NCBI GenBank assembly: GCA_905221605.1
Contig: CAJNDS010001402.1
Span: 538,501 to 602,500, forward strand
Length of the DNA: 64,000 nucleotides
Origin: Symbiodinium natans
Lineage: Eukaryota > Sar > Dinophyceae > Suessiales > Symbiodiniaceae
Direction of reading: 5' to 3'
Shown: positions 53,491 through 64,000 of the stretch, one piece after another
Position numbering within the stretch: the stretch's first letter is position 1
Layout: every line of letters begins with the position of its first letter
Position numbers and translations under genes: made by a program
Notes under the pieces: model-generated
What the model saw: the letters and a program-made list of their open reading frames with translations, nothing else
What the model was told of the DNA's origin: nothing
Databases searched by the model: none

Positions 53491-55264
53491 AGCGAGTTCA
53501 GGGTTTGCACGGACATGCATCCAAGAGTGCACGTCGAAGGGTGTCGGTTGGGGGATGCAGGGGTGGAGAAATTCCCAGAGCTTGAGGGAATAGGGCACAT
53601 GGGTTTTCTTTCGGCTTATGGCGATTTAGGGTGGAGGGTTTTAGAGTTTGGGATTTCTGCGTTTAGGAAAACAGGTACCCCAAAAGACCTCCAGTTGTGA
53701 GGCTATTCCCACCGGCCCGGCTGCAGGTGCGCTTTCGATGGAGGGTGAAGGGGATTAGGGTGGAGAGTCGTAGAGTTTAGGGTTTGGGTTGTAGAACTTG
53801 TTATGTTCAGGCCTGTTTTTTGGTGTGGGGTCCTACCTTAAGGAGGTAAAGAGAATCCCACGCTAAGAATTTGCAGTGCCCACCCCCACAGATTCCCACA
53901 GAAGCATTCCGCGGAGGGTTCGACAGAGAGCCTCCAAGAAATCCCGCAGAGCAACCCCCAGAGAGCCCACCCTCATGCCCAATCCCAGACTCCCTGAAGT
54001 GCCCAAATCGAACAGACTCCATCCCCAGAGAATCCATGGAGCACTTGATTTCAAATGACGTGCAATGCCCATCAAATGGCCTCAGTTCCGGGTGGGGAGG
54101 TTCGGGATAGGCAGTCTGACCTAAAGGGCATGTAGGTCGTGAATCTTTCGTGGGGGATTGTCAGGGGTTTCAGATTAAGTCGTCGTTTCAAGGCTTGATG
54201 ATGCAGTGCTTTGCATTGATACGGCTTGGGGTTGTTATATAAGGTTTGTCGGACCTCAGCAGCACAGGTTGCACGAAATGACCGCCAAGCCGCCAAAACT
54301 CCAGGTAGGTCTTGGCAGCCCTCCTCAAACGCCTACATCCGCCAAACCCACTAAAAAACCCAAAGCATCGGAACCCTAAACACTGAAACACCGAATTCTC
54401 TACAACCACCGTGCGCCAGGGCCTCCTTTGCGCCCGCCCCCAACGGCACCACCTCCTGCGCGGCCCTGGCGAGCTTTTTCGGGGGGATCGGGGGGTTTGA
54501 GGAAGCTCGCATGCCTTGCAGGGCTAGTTTTGGTCCTTTGTTCTCTTGACTGATTGTGCTGCTTCGCGCAGTGCACACGCCTCGGTACCTCAGAAGTTAA
54601 AACATGGGCCAGGGGCTGAAAATTTCCATTCTTCTGCCCAGGCAGTGAGATGTCTCGCAGGTCCAGCACAGCCCCTGCTGCAGCGAATTCGGGGCCGATG
54701 GAGGGTGTAGTTTGCACCCGGCCGATGTGCAAAGCCTTGCTTTGCTCTCCTAGCTCTTATACCACGAGTACCACACTTGGGGGGAACTCCCCTTCAAACA
54801 CCTTACAAACCCTGTAACACCCCCAACCCTCGAACCCTAAACCCAAGAACTTAATTTGCACGTTGCTGCACGCGCTTCGGCCTTGCAGTGGCCAGATGCG
54901 CAGATTGCCCAGAGTGGTGGCATCTGCTGACCAAAGGGTCCTTAAGTGTACGAGGAGAACTTTCCCACAAACGGTATTTCGTCCATCAGACGATAGACTT
55001 GAATTGAACGTCAGGGATTACCGCCACTTTTTTGACTGGATCCCAAGTTGAGGCTCCAGGCTCCAGGGTTGGGTTCTGAGGGGTAGTGTCGGGCGCTAGC
55101 TGGCCCATCTTTTGTCACGGTCATGCAACCCGAAGAATATCGAAGAGATGTCCTTGCAAATCTTCCATTGAGCAAGTGCACCGCCTGGACACCTGAAGCG
55201 TTTTTGAGTGGCAAAGGGCTTCAGACCACAAGATCCAAATCCCAAGCTGTAGAAGCAGACGTGT
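53491..55264 (+). other. stretch with few coding hints
   Basis: Only two weak hints: a Pro-rich piece at about 54421-54470 (PPTAPPPARPW) and a frame ending at 55051 (RPSDDRLELNVRDYRHFF). I assign no gene. Confidence 0.35.
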
Positions 55265-55694
55265 AGGGCTGAGGATCAAGGTGAGGTCTCATGGGGATAC
55301 CTTGGTCTTTCAACCTTTCTATACCAATCTATGTGACGATGATACCACCTTCCGTCTGCTCCGGCAGATGCCAAACCCGCTGCATGTTTCCATCGCCTGG
55401 ATGTCCAGCTCCCTTCCAAGTTTCATCTTCCAATGCTTGAGGGTTTTGGGCCAAAAACCCTGACCTACATCGATCCCCCAAACATGCAAAGCAGAGTGGA
55501 CTCCGGGCGTTGCTAGTGAGACCTTCCAGTACGGAGGGCTGCCCGGTTTTGCCCAACTCACCGAGGTGGGGGGTGGCTCCGCCACCACATCTCAACTTGT
55601 TTGGTACCTCGACCCGCAGCCTATCCTGTTTGGAGCCAAAATGCTGGGTAGGGTGGAGGAGGTGCAGCCCGAGACAGAACTACTCGCAGAATGA
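55265..55694 (+). CDS. putative exons of unknown gene
   Basis: Two coding-looking pieces: about 55275-55440 (HGDTLVFQPFYTNLC, TTFRLLRQMPNP) and about 55517-55694 (FQYGGLPGFAQLTEVGGG, TSQLVWYLDPQPIL), ending at a TGA near 55694. No domain is identified. The second piece shares a short pattern with the BRO-N gene's GGTSQLWFEAQPIL; this may be chance. Confidence 0.3.
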
Positions 55695-57199
55695 AAGGAA
55701 GAATCGCGCCTCGCCCCTCTACCTTGATCCTGGCGACCGGCCAACCACAGCGCATCGGCTTCCCCTCTGAACAGAGTCCAAGTCGCAATCAGGGCCCCTT
55801 AGGGCCCTGAAACACGCCCAACACCTGTAGCTCCTGCAATCTGTGCTTGCGCAGGTTCCTCAGGATCTCCCGAAAGTCAGGCGTCTGAACTGCAAGTCGC
55901 GCTTGGGCCAGTGCTTAGCCAAACTGGAGACACGGAGCACAGACTCCGGCGGGCTGAGATTTAAACCCACGGAAGGCTGCGAAAGGCACGGCCTTCCCAT
56001 GGCTTTAGAAGTAGGTGAGCGGCCACCTTGGGTGGATTCCACGCTCTCTGTAGGACATCTTCGCCGGTCCCTGATACCGGCCGCCCGCACCGAATTGCTG
56101 GCCCCAAGAACGGCTTCTTCACAGGCCCTGGGCATTTTCCGGGGGTCCAATGACACAGGCGTACTGTGGAATGTCATATTTTAGTGTATGTACTTCAGGT
56201 CTTTTAGGTGCCGCGCTTTGTGTTTTGTGCACCCTTATATTGTCATCCTCATCAATGCGAATGCCCGTGACTGTGGCCGTATCCCTCAAGCCCCAAGTAA
56301 CTGGTGTCTTCTTCGTTAGGTTTGAGGTCACAGCACCGACCCAAAAAGGCCTTCTCCTGCGGATCCCGCAAAGACAGCATTCCTTCTGACAAAAAAGTTA
56401 TTCGGCCTGCAACTGGACCCCCGGGGCAGAGAACAGGAGGGCAGTTTGTGCAACATTCCCAGGCCAAAGGAGCTCACAAAGTAGTTTCAAGCAGCATGCG
56501 TATCAGTTTTGGCGGCTACTTGCAAGTTGGAAGTCGCATTTAGTCGTGGATCTCTTTAAATGGTAGATCTAGGAGTATATGCCGGCGAATTGAGGTCCAC
56601 AGTGCGCTTTTTACCAGCCGTGAAAGTAATATACAAGGCTTGACATTCACAATGAGTACAAAAAATGAAGCTTTAGGCTCCCGTTATCTCTGGAGCATCA
56701 GAGCACAGCCTACCCTCCTGTGGCATAAAGTTTTGACCTCATCGATAGCGGCTGGCGTGGACGTAGCACTCGCAAGCTTATAAACCTTACTGAAGCCTCA
56801 ACCGGCCCCCGTGTCCTCGCCCAGCTTCTTCATGCGCTGCTGTCAAGGGCCTCAGCAGGTTGAGCTTACGCGCAGGCGGAGCTCCATAACAGATTTTTGG
56901 GGGTCTTGGGAATAATAATATAGAAGCTCTTCTGTTCCAGAGATGGAAAGAGTTTAGGCCCTTGGGGTCTTCGGATCTCGGGGCATCAAAAGCTCAACCA
57001 GTGAGGCCCGGCTGACTTCGTCAAGGGAACCGCAGGATGCACGAGGCTTTTGTTCAAGTATCTGCCTGGCGTAAGGGTTGGTGGTTTTACAGGGCCTACA
57101 CTAGCTTATAGGACTTTGATGTGCAGGGTCGTGTCTTTGCTAAGCCCTAGCATAGAATTTCTTGACGTTTTCACATTGAATTGGCCTTCAAAAAAGATT

Positions 57200-57412
57200 T
57201 TGTGCATCAACTTCTTCTTGTCCGCAGTTCGCAGCAAGTTGGCAGTCTCCTTTGCACAGCATGCAACTTCTCGTCACCGGTTCTGCATCTTCGAGCACGC
57301 GAAAGCCTCGTTGCCTGCGAAGTCCCACGGCAACTACCTGTACAGCTACAGTTTTGTGACGCCGGACAGCAGTAGCCAACACGTGCTGCACTTGTGCTGG
57401 TTCTTGCTGTAG
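57200..57412 (+). CDS. putative terminal exon, unknown
   Basis: After a CCGCAG acceptor at about 57225-57230 a frame reads SKLAVSFAQHATSRHRFCI and NYLYSYSFVTPDSSSQH, ending at a stop at 57412. Codon composition looks coding, but I recognise no family. Confidence 0.3.
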   Translation: MCINFFLSAVRSKLAVSFAQHATSRHRFCIFEHAKASLPAKSHGNYLYSYSFVTPDSSSQHVLHLCWFLL

Positions 57413-58034
57413 ATACCGAATAAGGCGCATCGATCGTTTGAATTGAGCATGTAATGGAGAGTCTATTGAGCCACCTGTTGCCCCGTCTTTGTCTCGAACT
57501 AAACTTGACAGCCGAAGGGATGCGTTATCGCAAAAAGCGAACCGGCCTGCCTGGCATGCACGAGGCTTCATGACATGCCAAGGTCAGAATGTGTGTGCAG
57601 AGTGTGAAGAAGCCACGGGAGATGCTTGTAAACCTGATGGGACAAGACATACCCCCCCCTCCTCAGCGCAGCAGAAAGCTCCAGGAACCGTGCAGGGATC
57701 AAGGATGATGAGCCAACCCAAAGGAGCCACCATATCCAGGAAACCATCTAGTCTGCTATATCAATCTATATCAATCTATATTTGTGGTAACTTAAACTAA
57801 GTTCCTCAGCCCCATCTCAGAACCGTGGCATCCCAAAGGAACCTCCGAAAGCAGCTCCAGCCTATGAACCTTTGGAAAACCCCGCAAGCCATGACTGAAC
57901 CCTACGAATCCCAAACCTCCGACTTCCTTCTGCGGCTTTCATGGTGTTTAGGGCTTCGGAAAGTTGCGAAAACACTAGGTCCGACACAGCAAACCTCCAC
58001 CTCCAACCCCCACAAGCCTAAAGGAGCCACCACC

Positions 58035-58115
58035 CCTGCTGAGCTTTCCAAAGCCATGGCACACTTCAGGGCCGCCGCACGCTGTGCGCAGGACAGCTGG
58101 GTCTTTGGGGACTGA
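58035..58115 (+). CDS. putative terminal exon, unknown
   Basis: A short frame ELSKAMAHFRAAARCAQDSW closes with a stop at 58115, directly before a TTTAGGG block. Possibly the last exon of a helical protein; no family recognised. Confidence 0.3.
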   Translation, partial: PAELSKAMAHFRAAARCAQDSWVFGD

Positions 58116-58129
58116 TAAGGGGCCGAGTG

Positions 58130-58184
58130 GGTTTAGGGTTTCGGGTTTAGGGTTTAGGGTTTCAGGTTTAGGGTTTAGGGTTTA
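58130..58184. repeat. TTTAGGG array with TTTCGGG variants
   Basis: About seven units, of which two carry a TTTCGGG or TTTCAGG variant. Confidence 0.88.
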
Positions 58185-59830
58185 CTCGGGTAGATGATAG
58201 TATACTTGTGAGGGAGTACTGAGGGGATGATATTGGCTTCAGGCCCCCGATATTTTGGTTCCTAGAGTCAGTGGACTCCCATGCCATGGTCCTGTCAGCA
58301 CGAAATCTTCGGATCAGCCCACGTACCACGTATTTGAAGGTGCTTCTTAGTCACTCGAACTCCCCACAAGGCATACTACTGGGTTTCAGTCTCCAAAGAG
58401 AAGGGGTTTTGATCAAAAGTTCCTTGGCCGGAAAGGGGACGGAAAAGACGGAACCAATTGGACATTTTCGAACATGAAGCCACTTCGCCTTGAAGCGCCA
58501 ATCCCACCCCAAACCCCTTAATCTCAAATCCACACACCCGAAGACCACAAGCCCAACAAACTCTGGACCCCAAGCCCCCAAAGCACTTAATCCACCAGCA
58601 CCCGACAGCCTTACTGGGAAGCACCAAGCCGGAAGCCAGGAACGCCGGAGCCAAACCTGCACCCCTAAACCCTATACGGGTCATGTGCTTCAGGGTTCAA
58701 TACTGGCCTCCACCCTATGAACCTGGCTTTGCTGAGTGTCAGGGTTTATGGAGCCTTTTGCCTTCTCCGATCTTTCTTAATTCTTAAAGCCCAAAGGCTT
58801 CAAATCCTGTAACTATAACCTGTAGACACCAAGCCCGCCCGGCAGGCGTGGTCCCGACCTGTGTCGAAAGCTCCAGCCGATCGCCCGGCGTACTTTGAAA
58901 ATTGTTCGGGGGTTCGGGCTTGCATGGGGTTCACGGGCCCGAATTTCTAAACCATGAAGGCCCCGTGCCTTTAATACAATGCCCTGAAACCTACTCTTTG
59001 TCTGTCATAGCCTCCAACTGCTTGAGGAGCTCTAGACTCTGCAACTTTCCCCCTTGAGCTGTGTTTGCTGCTGGGCTTGGTGTATTGGGGCTTTGACCGG
59101 AGGGCACTGGGAAACCCCTTGCACTGTATAAGTATGGGCGATGCTAGGCTTGGCGAAGCTCAGACTTAGGACGACTCTACACTACACCCGACAGGCCTTA
59201 ACTGCATCTTCTTTAAGGTGTCACAGTCACGCGCCTGAAAGTCCTTGCAAACCACGAGCCGCATGCGAAGCTGCCGCCAGAGGCCCGCGTTTGGTGGCCA
59301 GCTCTGGCGTCCACCAGGTGGAGGCCAAAGTGGCACCCGAAGCTGCTGCAAAGTATAGCCTATAGGGCTTGGCGTTCATCTGGCTAAAAGAGCTTTGCAG
59401 GGCTTATAAGTGGCTGATAGAGTTTAGGATTGGGAGACCGGGCCATGCACAGGCAGTGGCGAAGCACCGCCACCTCTGCGGAGATCAAGCCGCCGCCTCA
59501 TGCAATGCTGGACCAGATCTTTCTGTAGGAGTGCTCTGCAGGGGCACTGTCAGATCAGGTTTTTCGTTAGGCGCACATCGGTTTTGGGTTTGGAGTTCTG
59601 GATTTTGAGTTCATCGGAGGCTCAAGCCATCCTTGGTGCATGTGCATTGGAGGGTAGGGAGGCAGTGCGCAGTGAAGACGCTGAAGCAACTGCTGCACCT
59701 CCGACAACGGACCAAGTTGAATGCTTTTGCAACCCATTCAGGGACGCTTTGCCCAATGATTCGCCACGCCCAAACCCTAAACCCTAAACCCATAAAGCTC
59801 CCGGTGAAGCCCTAATCTCGATCGAACCAG

Positions 59831-59893
59831 GCGCCAGCTTGACGAGTTCCGAGAGCAGATCGAGGAGTGTTTGCCACATCCGGCAGTTCTTCA
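59831..59893 (+). CDS. putative coiled-coil exon
   Basis: AG|GCGCC opens a piece reading RQLDEFREQIEECLPHPAVL, closing at CAG|GGT. It is helical in its first half. No parent gene was identified. Confidence 0.35.
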
Positions 59894-59906
59894 GGGTGGA
59901 GGCCCC

Positions 59907-60007
59907 AAGGGTCCATGCACCCATATAGTGTAAATTTGGGCCCTGAAGCTACTATATGGGAGCCCCTTTAAGGCCCAAGTATATACTATATAGGTACATG
60001 GACCCTT
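59907..60007. repeat. inverted-repeat (MITE-like) element
   Basis: Arms of about 36 nt (59907-59942 and 59972-60007) are reverse complements at roughly 80 percent, with perfect 11-bp ends AAGGGTCCATG / CATGGACCCTT. The loop is about 29 nt. It looks like a miniature foldback transposable element. No clear target-site duplication is visible. Confidence 0.65.
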
Positions 60008-60562
60008 AGGTAGGCTAGCAGCTAGCACTTTACATTCACATGCATCCGCAGCCTTGCGGTCCATTGCGTTTTGTAGAAGGAAAGCTGTCAACTCCCATGC
60101 TAGCCTGCGTCGTATATGTAGACACATGTACACACATGCGTACATGTACGCATGTATGTATATACCGATAGACACCTGTGCATAAACACACACACACACA
60201 TGTACTTTTACACTTGGGTATATGTTTTCGGGCATTGAGCAGCTGCAAGGAGCCTGACGACATTTTGATTCGCGGCTCTGAGGCACGCCCCGGACCCTCG
60301 TAAGTTCTTGAGGAATAGTAAGGCCTATGGAGCTTGAGGATTTGATGTTTTGGGATTTAGGGTCTTGGGCGGGTTTTTGGCGAGGGGTGACGGCTCTGAG
60401 CTGTATGGATGCAGGATGTACTGCTTTCTTGGGTTGACTTTTTTGACTTTAAACTTTAAACTTTAGGGTTTTTAGTGGCTTCTTTGTCCAAGAAGTCGAT
60501 GGGACGTCCAAAAGGAAGTCCCAAACCCCACGCATCCTACCCCCCTCTTCGTGCAAACTCGT

Positions 60563-60665
60563 AGAAATCATGGAACCATGGCCAGCCGAGGCTAGGCGAA
60601 AGTTCAACCTTACCAGGGAGGACTTGGTAGAGCTCCTGGGCCTTGACCAACTGCGGCAATTTGTG
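60563..60665 (+). CDS. putative exon, unknown gene
   Basis: Reads EIMEPWPAEARRKFNLTRED followed by LVELLGLDQLRQFV. It is amphipathic and coding-like, flanked by an AG upstream. No family recognised. Confidence 0.35.
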
Positions 60666-60917
60666 GGTTTAAAGGGTGGGCGGCTTAGACTACTTAGAGT
60701 TTAGGGTTCAGGGCTAGGGTTTGCGGTTTAGGGTTCAGGGTTTAAAGGGGCTTAAAGGTTGAGGATTTGCTAGGAGCTCAGGGATGTAGGGTTTGGGGGT
60801 TGGCCCGCTCGTTCCCTGGGGAAGAAAGAACTAGGCATGGTTTGGGCTCTCTTGCTAAGGCCTGAAGAGGGCAATGTGTGTCTGTCCATTCGAGGATGGG
60901 ATCATGCTCCCTGCTGC

Positions 60918-60977
60918 ATATATATATATATATACGTATATATATATATATGTGTGTAGATATATATATATATATAC
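60918..60977. repeat. TA microsatellite
   Basis: TA repeats with CG and TGTGTG interruptions. Confidence 0.9.
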
Positions 60978-60999
60978 TCCTCTAAAGCTACTGAGCTAT

Positions 61000-63900
61000 G
61001 CATGTTTGGTCCAAACCCTCCGCCCGATTCCCAGGCTTGGAGAGTGCCGACCTCAGTGGACTGTCAGCTGAAGGTGCAACACATATAGCGGAGACGCTGG
61101 CACCAAGCAGGGAGCGGAACTCTTCTTGCTCACAAGGCTTTTCGGAAAGGTCAGGTATGAGCTTCTGGCCTCCAGAAGCCATTCTTTGGATGTCGGCCGC
61201 TCAGGAATTACATCGTCAAGGCAAACCCCTTTGATGCGGAGAAGGCACCCGGGGACATATGTTCTAGACACAGTGGTACCGACTCATCCAGATGGCGCTC
61301 TTGAAGCAGGCGCCTTTCAGGCAGTATTCTCTGAAGGACGTTGTTGCGCGCGGGACTTAGCGAGCTTGTCATGGCCGGTAGCGGGTCTCAGCACCCCTGC
61401 AACCTCAAACCCTACACCCTAGACCACATCATTGGTACATCGGAGGACAGGACGGCAGCAAACAGAATCGCGTAGGCCAGCACCACATGGGTTTCCACCA
61501 CCAGGATCCCCAACTGTGCGATGCCTGCCAAGAAACCTGCTAATTCGCACACAGAGGTGCTCGGAACTCCCCCGGTTCCGAGTTGCAAGTATGAGCCCCA
61601 AGCTGTGGTAAGTCTCGGCACCCGAGGCTGGCGCTGAAGAAGCACGGCGAGCAGCACCTGTGTGGGACTTGGGAGCGACCTCTGTATACATATACATTCG
61701 TGTATACATGTATATGCACGTAGCTTTGTAAATGGCATGGCGCCCCTAGCTACGGGGTATGCAAGGATACTCCGCAGCACCGAGAGCGGTGTTTGGGGAG
61801 GTTGGCCTGTCTGCACATGTAGGCTGGACCATTTTCGGCACAAGTACCCCCGATGGCAGGCCGGGACACCTGGTTTTCAGGGTTTGCAAATTGTGGTCCC
61901 TGAACCCCAAACCCCATACACTCATGGTTGAGGGAGCCCGGCGCGCACTCTGTGGTAATGGGCTTGTTGTGTGGGTTCGGAGATACTTGATTCAGGGCGT
62001 TCTTGGGCCCCTGATCATGATGTCACGAAGTTCTATGTCCCTATAGACCCCTATAGACCCCTAACCCCTAAAGCCTTGACAGCTGCAGAAGCCCAGGAGC
62101 CCCCAAAGCCAGCCCCAGGCAAAAGCCGAGTCTCGCAAGCTGCCGGGCCCCCTGCAATCCCAGCAAGTTGCAAGGGGTTGACAGTGGAGCACATAAACAG
62201 TATATACGCTACATATTGATATGACAGCCCTTTAATGTCATATAGAAGATCTGATATTTTTGCGGGGGCTTAGCATTCGGCGGACAGGACGTCAACCTTA
62301 ATAAGCTATCTTGGAGGTGTGAATTGCTGACCCATTGAAGCGCCATATGCTACACGATACAGAACTTAGGGTTTGCTTAGATTGAAACCCTGTATCTTGA
62401 AACACACCTCAAAGGCTGGCAATATTGCACAGCTCGAGAGTATATAACGGCTGTAAGGCTATTACGGCTGTTAGGGCTTCGGGACTCTGACGCGCATCTC
62501 TCGTTGGGTTGCAATGTTAACTCCATGTAGACGTCGTGTCGCACGACAGGGCCCAGAGCCCCTTGGCTAAAGGACTGGAGCCCAGAAAAACCTTCCATCA
62601 TGTACATCGGGTATTCATAACAGGGAGTAGCAGCAACTATCGGTATCCTGATCCCTTTGTGTCGGGCTCATGTAGTCTCTAGAGATCAGAGATGGTTTCA
62701 TCAGGTATGGTGACGAGACGACAGAGGAGGACCATGAGTCGGGCCCTCATGTTCGCAACTTTGTTGCCTCTGCAGCATGTGCGGAACAAGTTACCCCATA
62801 CTTCATTTGCTCAGCACAGATCTGGGTTTCGTGGGGGTTTGGGTGTTCATTCTTGAGAAAGCTCTTTCCCATGCATCGGCTTGGGAGTCGCAACCGAAGT
62901 CCCGCGATCTTCTGAACACTGCTGAATATCCAGACTCCCTTGTTACCTCTGCTCAGGGTGCAGCCAGGTGCGCCCATCTATCAGCAGCAGCTGAAACCCA
63001 ACCTGCCACTCCTCCACCAAACTAACTGATTGCTCGCAGTGCTCTAGATCTGTAAGAGCGCCTTCTACCACTACATCTGAAGGAAGTCCTCAGAATCAGG
63101 CCTCTGCACTGATGAACTGACACTTGTTTGCTTTCACTGCAGGTTCGACCCTCGTCCGCGAAGTTTGGCGCTCGGCAATGTCAGCGTGAGCCTAGTATTC
63201 CAGATCCATCACGGGCCGGTCACACGAAAGGGCACTGCAGATTTGACAGTTTTGATGCTTATAGGGTTTGTGGGACGCCCCTGCATATCACATGCACCTG
63301 CGCCCCAAGCCCTGAAGCCTACGTCACATCCCAGTCGTCCTCGTGGGCACGGGGGGTGAGGCCTGGCCCTCACGGCCGAGAAGCGATACTGGTGCCTACA
63401 CAGAAGCGCTGCATGTGGAAATTCAGGAGGAGTTGTTGCTCAAGCGGGGCTAACTTCAGGTACAGGTTTGCAATCGTCACCGTCACGATTTTGTTATTCT
63501 GTTGAGCCATGTCAAGAGGCTTTCGTTCAGGTGGACAGGATGGCAATCATAGCGTATGTTTCAAGCACCAAAGATATACCTGGTCATGCACGATACACGG
63601 TGGAACTCCAATGCGTTGTAGCCTGACGTAGTTCACTCACTTAGCAAATGGGAGAAGGTGTGCTCATTGGAAGCCAGGGTCACTCCAAAGACATGAGAGG
63701 CAAGGGACTATGGTTTGAACGCAACTGAGAATGCGGTGTTTCTTGCGGGGCTTATGGTAGTAATGGTAGGTAGCATGCACAGATCCAGAACTCATTTTCC
63801 ATTGACACACACACACATAGTATGATCTCGCGCTACTTCCTGAAAGGTACAACGCCCCGTCTACCACCACGACGGAAGGGTTGCAGCTTGGGGCTGAGGG

Positions 63901-64000
63901 CAAGGACACAAAGATTTTGTTATTTTTGCTGCATGAGATTGACTGACGTCTACTGGCGCGCTGCTTGAAGCTTCTGAAGCAACTTTCATATTTGCCGAGC
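61000..64000. other. terminal stretch without a recognised gene
   Basis: There are short coding-looking fragments only, for example about 62075-62190 (TAAEAQEPPKPAPGKSR), which is Pro/Ala-rich. A spliced-leader-like string lies at 61829-61844 (see findings). No gene is called. Confidence 0.3.

Noticed and set aside
60120-60205. CRISPR-like array of short repeats
   Set aside because: These are CACA/ACATG-type microsatellite units without spacers; the organism is eukaryotic.

Overview
The window looks like nuclear DNA of a dinoflagellate, most probably a member of the Symbiodiniaceae (coral-symbiont algae). The evidence is: all recognisable genes lie on the + strand; exons are tiny and introns long; splice donors are a mix of GT, GC and GA, with acceptors almost always AG followed by G; TTTAGGG/CCCTAAA telomere-type heptads are scattered through introns; and two gene families match dinoflagellate types I know (ubiquitin-like head plus ankyrin repeats, ubiquitin-like head plus RCC1-like repeats). 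I cannot name the species.

Layout. A complete single-exon DUF2804-family gene lies at 938-2257. From about 5787 to 20534 runs the 3' half of a CNOT1/NOT1 gene, the scaffold of the CCR4-NOT deadenylase. About twenty small exons can be read against the NOT1 C-terminal domain as I remember it, ending at a stop at 20534. One 4.6-kb NOT1 intron (12813-17418) contains an entire ankyrin-repeat gene (13622-15112).

From about 20864 to 53490 there is a chain of more than 30 short (40-110 nt) phase-compatible exons. They encode coiled coil, then Arg/Trp-rich helices resembling Sfi1 centrin-binding repeats, then more coiled coil, a Gln/Ala-rich part and a Pro-rich tail. I infer one giant gene, or two or three adjacent ones. 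Its introns hold a 2.6-kb higher-order minisatellite (32120-34740), many TA microsatellites, and three further genes: a ubiquitin-like/RCC1-repeat gene (38551-41071), a BRO-N domain gene (41964-43175), and an AP2 domain fused to two PD-(D/E)XK-nuclease-like domains (46863-48317).

The last 10 kb (54-64 kb) holds only scattered coding-looking fragments, a hairpin repeat element at 59907-60007 and microsatellites.

Main point: four compact genes with long open frames, two of them of mobile-element or viral flavour (BRO-N; AP2-nuclease), sit inside introns of finely fragmented host genes on the same strand. The AP2-double-nuclease fusion is the best candidate for something undescribed. All exon boundaries were read by eye from splice motifs and protein similarity remembered from known families. 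No alignment or transcript data were available.
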